NCBI GenBank assembly: GCA_002359075.1
Contig: DEQA01000004.1
Location: forward strand, 8,888 to 21,421
Direction of reading: 5' to 3'
DNA from: Planococcaceae bacterium UBA3378
GTDB taxonomy: Bacteria > Bacillota > Bacilli > Bacillales_A > Planococcaceae
DNA length: 12,534 bases
Positions 1-7,040 of the stretch are shown piece after piece. The translations under genes were made by a program, and so were the position numbers. How positions within the stretch are numbered: position 1 is the first letter of the stretch; every line of letters starts with the position of its first letter. The notes under the pieces are model-generated. The model ran no database searches. It had not been told where the DNA came from and worked only from the letters and a program-made list of their open reading frames with translations.

Positions 1-63
1 CAAAACTGGTCGGATATTCACACAATTGATCGTCTTCTTCAATATTTTGATAAAAAAGGCTAG
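1..63 (+). CDS. C-terminal end of an unidentified protein (partial)
   Basis: Frame 1 is open from the window edge to a TAG at 61-63 and encodes 20 residues beginning QNWSDIHTID and ending in FDKKG. The tail is too short to assign to a family. In B. subtilis purH precedes purD, but this tail does not resemble the PurH C-terminus as I remember it. A different gene therefore probably lies upstream. It is equally possible that this is not a real coding end, since only 20 codons are visible. Confidence 0.4.
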   Translation, partial: QNWSDIHTIDRLLQYFDKKG

Positions 64-83
64 TTTGTTTAGCTTTCGCAAGA

Positions 84-89
84 TATAAT
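84..89 (+). promoter_or_regulatory. Candidate -10 element (TATAAT)
   Basis: A perfect TATAAT lies 20 bases after the stop codon of the upstream partial gene and about 14 bases before the first hairpin of the array that follows. No good -35 hexamer is present at 16-18 bp spacing (the 17-bp position reads TAGTTT) and there is no TG extension. It would start an RNA near position 96. The assignment rests on the hexamer alone. Confidence 0.25.
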
Positions 90-102
90 AGAATAATGTT
101 TC

Positions 103-314
103 GCTGTTATTCTGGCCGGATAATGGCAGAAGCGTTTGAAAAGAGCTGCTCTCTTCTTTCTGGCCGGAAGAAGAAAACAGTTGGGCACATGGCTTTGGCC
201 GGACATGTCGCCGATAAAAAATGTACAGCCCATTATGCTTCCACTTTGGCCGGGGGAGGCAGAACGGCAACATCTGTACAATAGCGCATTGAATATGACT
301 ATTCTGGTCGGGTA
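103..314 (+). ncRNA. Tandem array of five hairpins with UGGYC apical loops (leader or small RNA)
   Basis: Five potential stem-loops follow one another, with loops at 113-117, 161-165, 196-200, 247-251 (all TGGCC) and 305-309 (TGGTC). The stems are 103-112/118-127, 152-160/166-174, 184-191/204-212 (bulged C209, looser near the loop), 236-246/252-261 (bulged A243) and 300-304/310-314. Stem sequences differ between copies but pairing is kept. Only the core Y-TGGYC-GG is constant, including a U·G wobble as the second pair below the loop. A further helix, TGTACAG 222-228 with CTGTACA 274-280, would enclose the fourth hairpin. A terminator follows at 346-383, so this could be a roughly 290-nt small RNA or an attenuator-type leader of purD. 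It matches no RNA family I recognise, and the reading frames through it show no recognisable protein. Confidence 0.45.
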
Positions 315-345
315 CGATTATCAGATGGTTATTGTAGGATGCAAG

Positions 346-383
346 ACGCTCGCTTAATTCTAGATAAGGCGGGCGTTTTTTTT
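346..383 (+). terminator. Intrinsic terminator before purD
   Basis: ACGCTCGCTT (346-355) pairs with AGGCGGGCGT (367-376) over 10 bp including two G·U pairs, with an 11-nt loop, and runs into eight consecutive T (376-383). It ends transcription 34 bases before the purD start. It must either close the hairpin-array transcript or act as an attenuator that limits read-through into purD. I see no antiterminator helix clearly enough to call one. Confidence 0.8.
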
Positions 384-417
384 ATATAAAAAAACAGGAT
401 TTCAGGAGGATGATCGC

Positions 418-1668
418 ATGAAGGTTCTAGTAATTGGAAGCGGCGGCCGTGAGCATGCCATCGCAAAGCAGTTTAGCGAAGCTCCATCAGTGGAGAAGGT
501 GTTCGTAGCGCCGGGAAATGACGGGATGAAAAATGATGCAGAAATAATCGGCATCGATGCAATGGATTTTGAAAAATTATCGGCATTTGCAAAGGAAGAG
601 GCAATTGATCTGACATTTGTGGGGCCTGAACAACCGCTTGCTGCAGGGATCGTTGACTATTTCCAAGCTGAAGGATTGTCTATATTCGGGCCGACAAAAA
701 CAGCAGCGCAAATTGAAGGCTCGAAATCATACGCCAAGGAAATTATGAAAAAATACAATATCCCGACAGCCGCATACGACACATTTACAGAAGCGGAGCC
801 TGCCATTGCATATATTAAGGAGCACGGAGCACCAATCGTCGTAAAAGCAGACGGGTTAGCAGCAGGAAAAGGAGTAATCGTCGCGATGACAGAAGAGGAG
901 GCGGTAGCGGCTGTGAATGATATGATCGGCAATCAGCGCTTCGGTGATTCTTCCTCGCGTGTAGTGATCGAGGAATTTTTAGAAGGGGAAGAATTTTCGT
1001 TTATGTCATTTGTACATAAAGGACAAATTTACCCGATGGTGATCGCACAGGATCATAAACGTGCTTATGACGGAGACAAAGGACCAAATACAGGGGGAAT
1101 GGGGGCTTATTCACCCGTACCGCAAATCCCGCAGGAAATGGTATCCCGTGCCTATATTGAAGTGGTAGAGCCGACAGTAAAGGCGATGGAAGAGGAAGGG
1201 GCATCCTTTACAGGCATTCTTTACGCTGGTCTTATTTTAACAGCTAAGGGGCCGAAAGTAATTGAGTTCAATGCTCGTTTCGGGGATCCGGAGACACAGG
1301 TCGTGCTGCCGCGTATGGCTTCAGATTTTGGTCTGTTTATGAAGGCCCTGATGGAAGAAAAATACTTTGATTTACAATGGCATAATGAAGCAATGCTGGG
1401 TGTTGTAGTCGCTGCTGAAGGGTACCCGGGTGATGTTGAGAAGGGGAATCCGCTGCCGGAGCTTACGGATATTGAATTGCCTGTATACCATGCAGGAACA
1501 AAGCAGGTAGACGGTCAGTTCGTAGGAAATGGCGGCCGCGTCCTCCTCATGGCAGTTAAAGCAGATTCATTAAAAGAAGCCCAGGAAAAAGTATACACAG
1601 AGCTCGGTAAGAAGGAATGGGACAAGTTCTTCTACCGTAAGGATATCGGCTGGCGGACTTTTCAGTAA
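418..1668 (+). CDS. purD: Phosphoribosylamine-glycine ligase (GAR synthetase)
   Basis: This enzyme joins glycine to 5-phosphoribosylamine with ATP, an early cytoplasmic step of de novo purine synthesis. The 416 residues are close to the family's usual length of about 420. Visible signatures are the N-terminal GSGGREHAI (residues 7-15), VGPEQPLAAG near 68-77, the ATP-grasp segment VKADGLAAGKGV (142-153), GPNTGGMGAYSP (222-233) and EFNARFGDPETQ (283-294), which carries metal-binding acidic and Asn residues. The ATG at 418 has an AGGAGG eight bases upstream (404-409). The gene stands between two terminators, so it is either transcribed alone or reached by read-through of the 346-383 terminator. 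No PurR box of the B. subtilis type is evident just upstream. Confidence 0.97.
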   Translation: MKVLVIGSGGREHAIAKQFSEAPSVEKVFVAPGNDGMKNDAEIIGIDAMDFEKLSAFAKEEAIDLTFVGPEQPLAAGIVDYFQAEGLSIFGPTKTAAQIEGSKSYAKEIMKKYNIPTAAYDTFTEAEPAIAYIKEHGAPIVVKADGLAAGKGVIVAMTEEEAVAAVNDMIGNQRFGDSSSRVVIEEFLEGEEFSFMSFVHKGQIYPMVIAQDHKRAYDGDKGPNTGGMGAYSPVPQIPQEMVSRAYIEVVEPTVKAMEEEGASFTGILYAGLILTAKGPKVIEFNARFGDPETQVVLPRMASDFGLFMKALMEEKYFDLQWHNEAMLGVVVAAEGYPGDVEKGNPLPELTDIELPVYHAGTKQVDGQFVGNGGRVLLMAVKADSLKEAQEKVYTELGKKEWDKFFYRKDIGWRTFQ

Positions 1669-1701
1669 CCTCAGCCATCTTATAAAAGGAACGTAACGAA
1701 T

Positions 1702-1733
1702 AAAGCTGCATGGTAAAAATCCATGCAGCTTTT
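1702..1733 (+). terminator. Terminator after purD, probably bidirectional
   Basis: A perfect 12-bp inverted repeat, AAAGCTGCATGG (1702-1713) with CCATGCAGCTTT (1721-1732), closes a 7-nt loop 33 bases after the purD stop. The T run is short, but the stem is very stable. It lies between convergent genes and could also stop transcripts of the - strand gene that ends at 1797. Confidence 0.8.
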
Positions 1734-1796
1734 AGTTGAAAGCGATAGGATGGAAGGCGGATTCCCTGCGCATCTTCTTTGGCAGATGCCTGCTTT

Positions 1797-2030
1797 TTAA
1801 TACAGCATATCCTCTCCATAAATATCATCCTCCCCATGGGCTACCATTGCTGTTACTGGGCAATATTGATAGTAGCCTTCCGCAACTTTCATCGCTCCGC
1901 CAATGACCATCAACTTTCCAATGAGACAGCTAGGATTACGGGAGATACGGGCTGTACCAAACGATACGAGCGCTATACCGCAGATGATACGGATAAAACC
2001 ATTTTGTTCCGAAATATTTTCTGATAGCAT
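1797..2030 (-). CDS. Small membrane protein, DUF2892 / YgaP-type transmembrane domain
   Basis: A 77-residue protein with two hydrophobic segments: about residues 12-27 (FIRIICGIALVSFG) and 36-54 (LIGKLMVIGGAMKVAEG), followed by YCPVTAMV. The pattern of an N-terminal R-I-I-x-G-I-A helix, a second glycine-rich helix and a C-P motif is what I associate with DUF2892, the membrane anchor found alone or fused to rhodanese domains as in YgaP. The start is well supported: on the - strand the message reads AAGGAGGTGA a few bases before the ATG, an almost ideal ribosome binding site. It is convergent with purD and divergent from yerA. Its function is unknown; a link to sulfur handling is only suggested by rhodanese fusions elsewhere. 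Confidence 0.8.
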   Translation of the reverse strand: MLSENISEQNGFIRIICGIALVSFGTARISRNPSCLIGKLMVIGGAMKVAEGYYQYCPVTAMVAHGEDDIYGEDMLY

Positions 2031-2082
2031 ACAATCACCTCCTTCAAAAAAGTAAAATAATCCCTCAGAAATACTTTGCTTT

Positions 2083-2128
2083 ATGAAAGTGCTATGTTAC
2101 GATAAAGTCGTCTAATCAATGAAAGTGC
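2083..2128. repeat. 10-bp direct repeat ATGAAAGTGC in the divergent intergenic region
   Basis: ATGAAAGTGC occurs exactly at 2083-2092 and again at 2119-2128, 36 bp start to start. Both copies lie between the divergent DUF2892 gene (start 2030) and yerA (start 2192), where an operator would be expected. I could not define a convincing -35/-10 pair here, so a regulatory role is inference. Confidence 0.4.
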
Positions 2129-2191
2129 ATTTGTAGTATGTGCTGGCAGGAAGACACTATACAGGAAGAGATTTTGAAAGGGGTGTACGAT

Positions 2192-3922
2192 ATGCCTGAA
2201 ATTAAGTGGAAGATAAAAGACATTCGCGAACAGGTAGCTACGATCGATGGAAAATCAGCGCCTTGCATGGTTTTGAAAAATGCCCGCTATTTGCATAGTA
2301 TGTTTAAGCAGTGGATGACCGGAAATATATGGATCGTAAAAGATCGTATTGTGTATGTAGGAGAGGAAATGCCGGTAAATATAGAAGGAACTCAAATTCT
2401 GGATATGACAGGTAAAACGATTGTGCCTGGCTATATTGAACCGCATGTTCATCCTTATCAGCTGTACAATCCCAGTTCTTTTGCTGAATACGCTGCACAA
2501 AGAGGTACCACTACATTTTTATCAGACAACATGACCCTTGTTTTATTAACTAACAATAAGAAAGCGTTTTCACTAATAGATCAATTGAATTGCCTGCCGT
2601 TTACTTTTTACTGGTGGGCCCGGTTTGATTCCCAGACGGAGACCGAACAGGAAAGAGAGCTCTTCTCTAATGAATCTGTACTCGAATGGCTGGACCGGCA
2701 AGATGTCCTGCTTGGTGGAGAGTTGACAGGATGGCCGCGCCTTTTACGCGGGGATGACCAAATGCTGTATTGGATACAGTCTGCCAAGCATAAAGGCAAG
2801 AAAATAGAAGGGCATTTCCCGGGCGCTTCAGAGAGGACATTAGTGAAAATGCGCTTGCTTGGAGCGGATGGTGATCATGAAGCGATGACAGCTGATGAAG
2901 TAGTAAGACGAGTGCAGCACGGCATTAAAGTAACACTGCGGCATTCTTCGATTCGTCCGGATCTGCCGAATCTATTAAAGGGCATTCTAGAAAAGAAATT
3001 AAATATTTTCGACCATCTGATGATGACGACTGATGGAGCAACACCTGCCTTTTACAAGGACGGTGTGATGGACAAATGTATTCAGGTTGCACTGGATGCA
3101 GGTGTAGATCCAATTGACGCCTACCAGATGGCGAGCTATAATGTGGCACGCTACTATAATATGGCCAGTCTTCACGGTATGGTGGCGACCGGCAGATATG
3201 CGACACTCAATATTTTAAAAGACGAATTTTCTCCACAGCCGGAATCCGTCCTGTCAAAAGGAATCTGGCTGAAAAAAGATGGGGAGCAGGTATATGATTT
3301 CCCTGTAATCGACTGGTCCGGGCTGGGGGAGCTCGATCTTTCGTTTGACCTGAAGGAAGATGATTTTCAATTCTCGATGCCTATTGGAATGGAACTTGTT
3401 AATGATGTCATTACAAAACCATTTAGCGCCAAAATACCAGCCCATAAAAGAGAGCTGCCGCTAGGGAAAGATGAGAGTTATTTAATGCTTGTCGACCGCA
3501 ATGGAAAATGGCGTGTAAATACAATGATTAAAGGCTTTGATACTCATGTGAAAGGCTTTGCTTCCTCTTACTCCAATACAGGGGATATTATCTTAATCGG
3601 TAAGAGCATCCAGGATATGAAACATGCATTCCAGGAATTAAAGAAAATGCGTGGCGGAATTGTGCTGACAGAGGATGGCGAGGTTGCGGCAAGTTTGTCT
3701 CTTCCGATCGCAGGCGGCATGTACGATGGAAAAGTCGAGCATCTAATAGAAGAGGAGCTTGCTTTAAAAGAGGCGCTGCGCGAACGGGGCTATCACCATA
3801 CAGATGCTATTTATACATTATTATTTTTACAGTCCACACATTTACCGTATATCCGGCTTACACCGCGGGGTATTTTTGATGTCATGAAAAATAAGGTAAT
3901 GCTGCCTTCTGTTATGCGCTAG
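2192..3922 (+). CDS. yerA: Adenine deaminase-like amidohydrolase YerA
   Basis: A metal-dependent amidohydrolase of the adenine deaminase family, 576 residues from this start and close to B. subtilis YerA. Residues in the expected metal positions are H85 and H87 (PHVHP), E177 (GELTGWP), H208 (GHFPGA), H229 (GDHE) and D281 (TTDGATP). The usual adenine deaminase REGS and TDDRHP signatures, as I recall them, read RHSS (250-253) and TDGATP here, so the true substrate may not be adenine. I chose the ATG at 2192 because GAAAGGGGTG (2176-2185) precedes it; an in-frame ATG at 2138 would add 18 residues of no family character and lacks such a site. It is the first gene of an apparent operon with yerB, which starts 17 bases after its stop. 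Confidence 0.88.
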   Translation: MPEIKWKIKDIREQVATIDGKSAPCMVLKNARYLHSMFKQWMTGNIWIVKDRIVYVGEEMPVNIEGTQILDMTGKTIVPGYIEPHVHPYQLYNPSSFAEYAAQRGTTTFLSDNMTLVLLTNNKKAFSLIDQLNCLPFTFYWWARFDSQTETEQERELFSNESVLEWLDRQDVLLGGELTGWPRLLRGDDQMLYWIQSAKHKGKKIEGHFPGASERTLVKMRLLGADGDHEAMTADEVVRRVQHGIKVTLRHSSIRPDLPNLLKGILEKKLNIFDHLMMTTDGATPAFYKDGVMDKCIQVALDAGVDPIDAYQMASYNVARYYNMASLHGMVATGRYATLNILKDEFSPQPESVLSKGIWLKKDGEQVYDFPVIDWSGLGELDLSFDLKEDDFQFSMPIGMELVNDVITKPFSAKIPAHKRELPLGKDESYLMLVDRNGKWRVNTMIKGFDTHVKGFASSYSNTGDIILIGKSIQDMKHAFQELKKMRGGIVLTEDGEVAASLSLPIAGGMYDGKVEHLIEEELALKEALRERGYHHTDAIYTLLFLQSTHLPYIRLTPRGIFDVMKNKVMLPSVMR

Positions 3923-3939
3923 AAAAGGAGATAAGGGAA

Positions 3940-4977
3940 ATGGTCAAAAAGAGAGTGTTGTTTGTTATGTGTTCAGCTTTACTGCTGGCAGCCTGCAATA
4001 AAGATAGACCTGAAGAAGTAAAGCCTGTATCAGCCGAGCCTGAAGAAGTGGAGGAAGCAGTAGAGGAGCTGCCCTATACAACTCCTTTTACAGGTGAAAA
4101 GGCAGCAGAAGAGTCTCAGCTCCGGCCGATCTTAGTGACGATTAATAACCATCCGGATGCACGGCCGCAATCAGGTATTGCTTATGCGGATGTTGTATAT
4201 GAGATGCTTGCAGAGGGAGATGTAACACGCTTTTTGGCATTGTATCAGTCGGAGATTCCTGCAAATATTGGACCAATTCGGAGTGCGAGGTCCTACTTCG
4301 TCGATATAGCCAAAGGACTTGATGCATTTTATATCGCCCACGGCTACAGCCCGGAAGCAAAAAGCATGCTGACAAGCGGAATGATCGACAATATTAACGG
4401 AATGAATTATGATGGTACACTGTTTCAACGCTCCAGCGAAAGAAGAGCACCGCATAATTCCTACATGCCGGGAGAAAATGTAACGGCTGCTGCAGAAAAG
4501 GTAGGCGCTTCGTTGCTTTACCAGAAAAAAGTGTTATATTCATTTTATGAGGAACAAGATAATGTTAAAATAGGAACAAAGGCAAATGAAGTAGCGATAA
4601 GCTATAGTAATAACGCTTTTAATAGTACCTACACATATAATGCAGAAAAAAGCCTCTATACAAGAGCCTCAGCCGGCGAACAGACGGTGGATGATCTGAC
4701 AGGCGAGCCGGTACAGCTATCGAATGTGCTCTTTTTCGAGATGAGTCATCGTATTATCGATAATGAAGGCAGAAGAGATATTGATATTACATCAGGCGGC
4801 ACCGCCTATGTGGCACAGCAGGGCATGCTCCGTGAAGTAAGGTGGGAAAACAGGGACGGCTTGCTTGTAGCAATTGAGAATGATGGTAGTGATGTGCTGC
4901 TTGTCCCTGGACAAACATGGATTCACTTTGTACCGACATCCCCGGGAATTGCTACAAGTGTATCGTATTCCGAATGA
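3940..4977 (+). CDS. yerB: DUF3048 lipoprotein YerB
   Basis: A 345-residue predicted lipoprotein anchored to the outer face of the membrane. Lysines and arginine at residues 3-5 precede a hydrophobic stretch ending in the lipobox LAAC, with the lipidated Cys at residue 19. A Glu-rich linker (about 21-45) leads into the DUF3048 domain. Conserved-looking stretches are GPIRSARSYF near residues 110-120, HGYSPEA near 131-137 and RRAPHNSYM near 168-176. A second beta-rich half runs to the C-terminus, with SNVLFFEM and PGQTWIHFVP as landmarks. AAAGGAG at 3924-3930 supports the start. It sits between yerA (17-base gap) and yerC (19-base gap), so the three are probably co-transcribed. The biochemical role of the family is not known to me. 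Confidence 0.9.
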   Translation: MVKKRVLFVMCSALLLAACNKDRPEEVKPVSAEPEEVEEAVEELPYTTPFTGEKAAEESQLRPILVTINNHPDARPQSGIAYADVVYEMLAEGDVTRFLALYQSEIPANIGPIRSARSYFVDIAKGLDAFYIAHGYSPEAKSMLTSGMIDNINGMNYDGTLFQRSSERRAPHNSYMPGENVTAAAEKVGASLLYQKKVLYSFYEEQDNVKIGTKANEVAISYSNNAFNSTYTYNAEKSLYTRASAGEQTVDDLTGEPVQLSNVLFFEMSHRIIDNEGRRDIDITSGGTAYVAQQGMLREVRWENRDGLLVAIENDGSDVLLVPGQTWIHFVPTSPGIATSVSYSE

Positions 4978-4996
4978 TTTAAGGAAGGGTGAGAGT

Positions 4997-5317
4997 ATGC
5001 AAATCGAAAAAATTCGTGGGCATCAAACAGACCAATTATTTAAAGCGGTATTAGAGCTGAAAGACATCGAGGAGTGCTATCAGTTTTTTGATGACTTATG
5101 TACAATCAGCGAGATTCAATCATTAGCGCAGCGGTTTGAAGTGGCTCATTTATTGCGCTTAAAGAAAACATATGAATCGATTAAAAAAGAAACGGGTGCA
5201 TCAACTGCCACTATTTCACGCGTCCGTCGTTGCTTTGATTATGGGAATGATACGTATGATGTAATGCTGGGACGCTTATATCCAGATGAAAAGTCGTTTC
5301 AAGATCGTACGAAGTAA
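4997..5317 (+). CDS. yerC: YerC, TrpR-family DNA-binding regulator
   Basis: A 106-residue all-helical protein of the TrpR/YerC/YecD family, at the usual length. The helix-turn-helix is visible around residues 57-80 (KTYESIKKETG then ASTATISRVRRCF), matching the TrpR arrangement in which the recognition helix carries ATISR. Comparative genomic work, as I recall, proposed YerC proteins (named HisR there) as regulators of histidine biosynthesis in Gram-positive bacteria; nothing in this window tests that. A longer in-frame opening reaches back to 4874 inside yerB, but the ATG at 4997 has GGAAGGGTGAG before it and matches the family N-terminus. It ends the yerABC operon, with a terminator 71 bases downstream. 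Confidence 0.92.
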   Translation: MQIEKIRGHQTDQLFKAVLELKDIEECYQFFDDLCTISEIQSLAQRFEVAHLLRLKKTYESIKKETGASTATISRVRRCFDYGNDTYDVMLGRLYPDEKSFQDRTK

Positions 5318-5388
5318 AGAAAACTTGCTGTGCAATGAAAAGAATAGATAAGCAGCCGCTGCGAAATGTACGCTTCGGCTCCATCATA

Positions 5389-5417
5389 AAGCTGGGCGGC
5401 TTGCTGCTCAGTTTTTT
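5389..5417 (+). terminator. Intrinsic terminator of the yerABC operon
   Basis: AAGCTGGGC (5389-5397) pairs with GCTCAGTTT (5406-5414) over 9 bp including two G·U pairs, with an 8-nt loop, and continues into a T tract (5412-5417). It separates the yerABC operon from the pcrB-pcrA-ligA-camS unit. Upstream material (AGCAGCCGC at 5350-5358) could form a competing pairing with the 3' arm, but the simple hairpin suffices. Confidence 0.8.
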
Positions 5418-5469
5418 ATTGTGAAGGAAAGAATAAAAATAGTAACCAGCAGATAATGTCCAGGTAAAA

Positions 5470-5491
5470 GCGGCAAAATAGACGTTGCCGC
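5470..5491 (+). other. Perfect hairpin in the yerC-pcrB intergenic region
   Basis: GCGGCAA (5470-5476) pairs exactly with TTGCCGC (5485-5491) around an 8-nt loop. No T tract follows, so it is not an ordinary terminator, and it lies upstream of the proposed pcrB promoter. The rest of 5418-5572 shows no gene that I can support. Confidence 0.4.
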
Positions 5492-5572
5492 AAATGCGTC
5501 AGCACAGGTGCATACCCTAAAAGGCTGCACTTAAGTTTGTCAGGGCTAAGCGGGTGCTTTAGAGCCGTTGTT

Positions 5573-5581
5573 TGTTATACT
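5573..5581 (+). promoter_or_regulatory. Extended -10 promoter for pcrB-pcrA-ligA-camS
   Basis: TGTTATACT contains a TGn extension directly before the -10 hexamer TATACT (5576-5581), the sigma-A extended -10 arrangement. The -35 region at 17 bp reads GGTGCT and is poor, which is common when the TG extension is present. Transcription would start near 5588, about 30 bases before the pcrB start codon. Confidence 0.5.
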
Positions 5582-5616
5582 AGAGACAAAAATATGTTGA
5601 AATAGGTGGGAAATGA

Positions 5617-6306
5617 ATGGACTACTTACAATGGAGGCATGTATTTAAAATCGATCCGGCGAAGGAGATTTCCGATGAGGATCTGGAGCGGGTATGTGAA
5701 TCGGGGACAGATGTCATTTTAGTAGGAGGAACAGACGGTGTAACGCTTGATAATGTACTTGATATTCTCGTGCGCGTACGCCGTTTTTCCGTGCCGATTG
5801 CTCTGGAAATTTCCAATGTGGAATCGGTGACACCCGGGTATGATTACTACTTTATTCCGTCGGTGTTAAATAGCCGTGATACAAAATGGGTGAAGGATCT
5901 CCATCATCAGGCGATCAAGGAGTTCGGCGATATTATGGTATGGGAAGAGCTGGTGGCAGAAGGATATTGTGTATTAAATCCAGACTGCAAGGTTGCCCAA
6001 GTGACAGGAGCAGAAACAGACTTATCAGAAGATGATGTCATTGCCTATGCACGCATGGCGGAAAAATACTTTAAACTGCCGATTTTTTATATGGAATATA
6101 GTGGCACATACGGAGACGCGGCACTCGTTGCTTCGGTGAAGGACGTGCTTGAAGAGACAAAGCTATTTTACGGGGGCGGTATTACCTCTGCAGAGCAGGC
6201 TGCTGAAATGGCACGTGTAGCCGATACAGTGGTTGTTGGGAATATTATTTACGATGATCTACAAGCAGCCTTGAAAACAGTCGAAGCTGTAAAGTCCGTT
6301 ATGTGA
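5617..6306 (+). CDS. pcrB: Heptaprenylglyceryl phosphate synthase PcrB
   Basis: A 229-residue (beta/alpha)8-barrel enzyme that transfers a heptaprenyl chain from its diphosphate to sn-glycerol-1-phosphate, making an ether lipid of archaeal type in Bacillales. Length and sequence follow B. subtilis PcrB (228 residues as I recall). Signatures are HVFKIDP (8-14), ESGTDVILVGGTDGVT (28-43), YFIPSVLNS (78-86), EYSG with E160 in the glycerol-phosphate site, and the phosphate-binding glycines FYGGGI (184-189) and VGN (207-209). AGGTGGG at 5604-5610 places the start at 5617. It opens the pcrA operon, 43 bases ahead of pcrA. Its metabolic role is unrelated to the helicase, so the pairing is one of genome order. 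Confidence 0.95.
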   Translation: MDYLQWRHVFKIDPAKEISDEDLERVCESGTDVILVGGTDGVTLDNVLDILVRVRRFSVPIALEISNVESVTPGYDYYFIPSVLNSRDTKWVKDLHHQAIKEFGDIMVWEELVAEGYCVLNPDCKVAQVTGAETDLSEDDVIAYARMAEKYFKLPIFYMEYSGTYGDAALVASVKDVLEETKLFYGGGITSAEQAAEMARVADTVVVGNIIYDDLQAALKTVEAVKSVM

Positions 6307-6318
6307 TAAAATAAATAA

Positions 6319-6331
6319 GAACAAACGTTTG
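6319..6331. promoter_or_regulatory. Candidate LexA (SOS) box before pcrA
   Basis: GAACAAACGTTTG resembles the Bacillus LexA operator CGAACRNRYGTTCG. Within AGAACAAACGTTTG, 12 of 14 positions agree; the deviations are the first base and a T for C in the right half-site. It also contains the 12-bp perfect palindrome ACAAACGTTTGT (6321-6332). It lies 19 bases before the pcrA start and overlaps no promoter that I can define, so it would act by blocking a weak local promoter or elongation. Confidence 0.45.
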
Positions 6332-6349
6332 TAAAAAGGGTGGTGCAGT

Positions 6350-7040
6350 ATGGAACAACTATCAAAGAATTTACTGGCTGGGATGAATCCACAGCAGAAA
6401 GAGGCCGTGCAGACGACGGAAGGGCCGCTATTAATTATGGCTGGGGCGGGGTCAGGAAAGACGCGGGTACTGACGCACCGCATCGCTTATTTAGTAGTAG
6501 AAAAGGAAGTATATCCTTCAAAAATTTTAGCGATCACATTTACAAATAAAGCTGCACGTGAAATGCGGGAGCGTATTGACGGTATTCTTGGTAACGGAAC
6601 CTGTGAAAGCATGTGGGTATCTACCTTCCACTCAATGTGCGTCCGTATCCTACGCCGCAATATCGACCGTCTTGGCTATTCAAAAAGCTTCTCCATCCTG
6701 GATTCGAGCGATCAGCTGACGGTCGTGAAAAACCTGATGAAAGAATACAATATTGATCCGAAACACTATGAGCCACGGGCTATTTTAAACGCCATCAGCT
6801 CGGCAAAAAATGAAGGAATCACATTCGAAGGCTTCAAGACGACGATGAATGAGCGTAATCCATTCGAAAAAATTGTTGCTCAAGTGTATGAAGGCTATAC
6901 AAAACGGTTGAAGCTGAATTCCTCATTGGATTTTGACGATTTAATCATGATGACGATCCGCCTGTTTGAAGAGGCCCCGGATGTTCTGGAGTATTACCAG
7001 CATAAATTCCAGTACATTCATGTGGATGAGTATCAGGATA
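6350..7040 (+). CDS. pcrA: ATP-dependent helicase PcrA, exon 1 (N-terminal 230 residues)
   Basis: First part of a UvrD/Rep-family 3'-5' DNA helicase used in repair, removal of recombinase filaments and rolling-circle replication. It carries the Q motif MNPQQKEAV (12-20), Walker A AGAGSGKT (31-38), motif Ia ITFTNKAAREM and motif Ib STFHSMCVRILRR. It ends exactly after the Walker B motif DEYQD (226-230) plus one base of the next codon. The unspliced frame would add only five residues before TAA at 7055-7057. Joined to 7935-9499 it gives 751 residues, against about 740 for B. subtilis PcrA. AAGGGTGG at 6336-6343 supports the ATG at 6350. Being essential in B. subtilis, the gene should be functional, so splicing is expected rather than gene loss. 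Confidence 0.95.

Noticed and set aside
96..357. Short + strand frames (62 and 73 codons) in the region before purD
   Set aside because: They have no recognisable domain and no clear ribosome binding site, and they run through the hairpin repeats, which explain the sequence better as RNA.
1770..1798. Hairpin GCATCT/AGATGC followed by a T run as another + strand terminator
   Set aside because: The stem is only 6 bp, the T run is four bases away, and the strong terminator at 1702-1733 already serves purD.
2138..2191. Upstream ATG at 2138 as the yerA start
   Set aside because: It adds 18 residues without family resemblance and lacks a ribosome binding site as good as GAAAGGGGTG before 2192.
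4874..4996. Upstream ATG at 4874 as the yerC start
   Set aside because: It would overlap yerB by more than 100 bases; the ATG at 4997 has a ribosome binding site and matches the usual YerC length.
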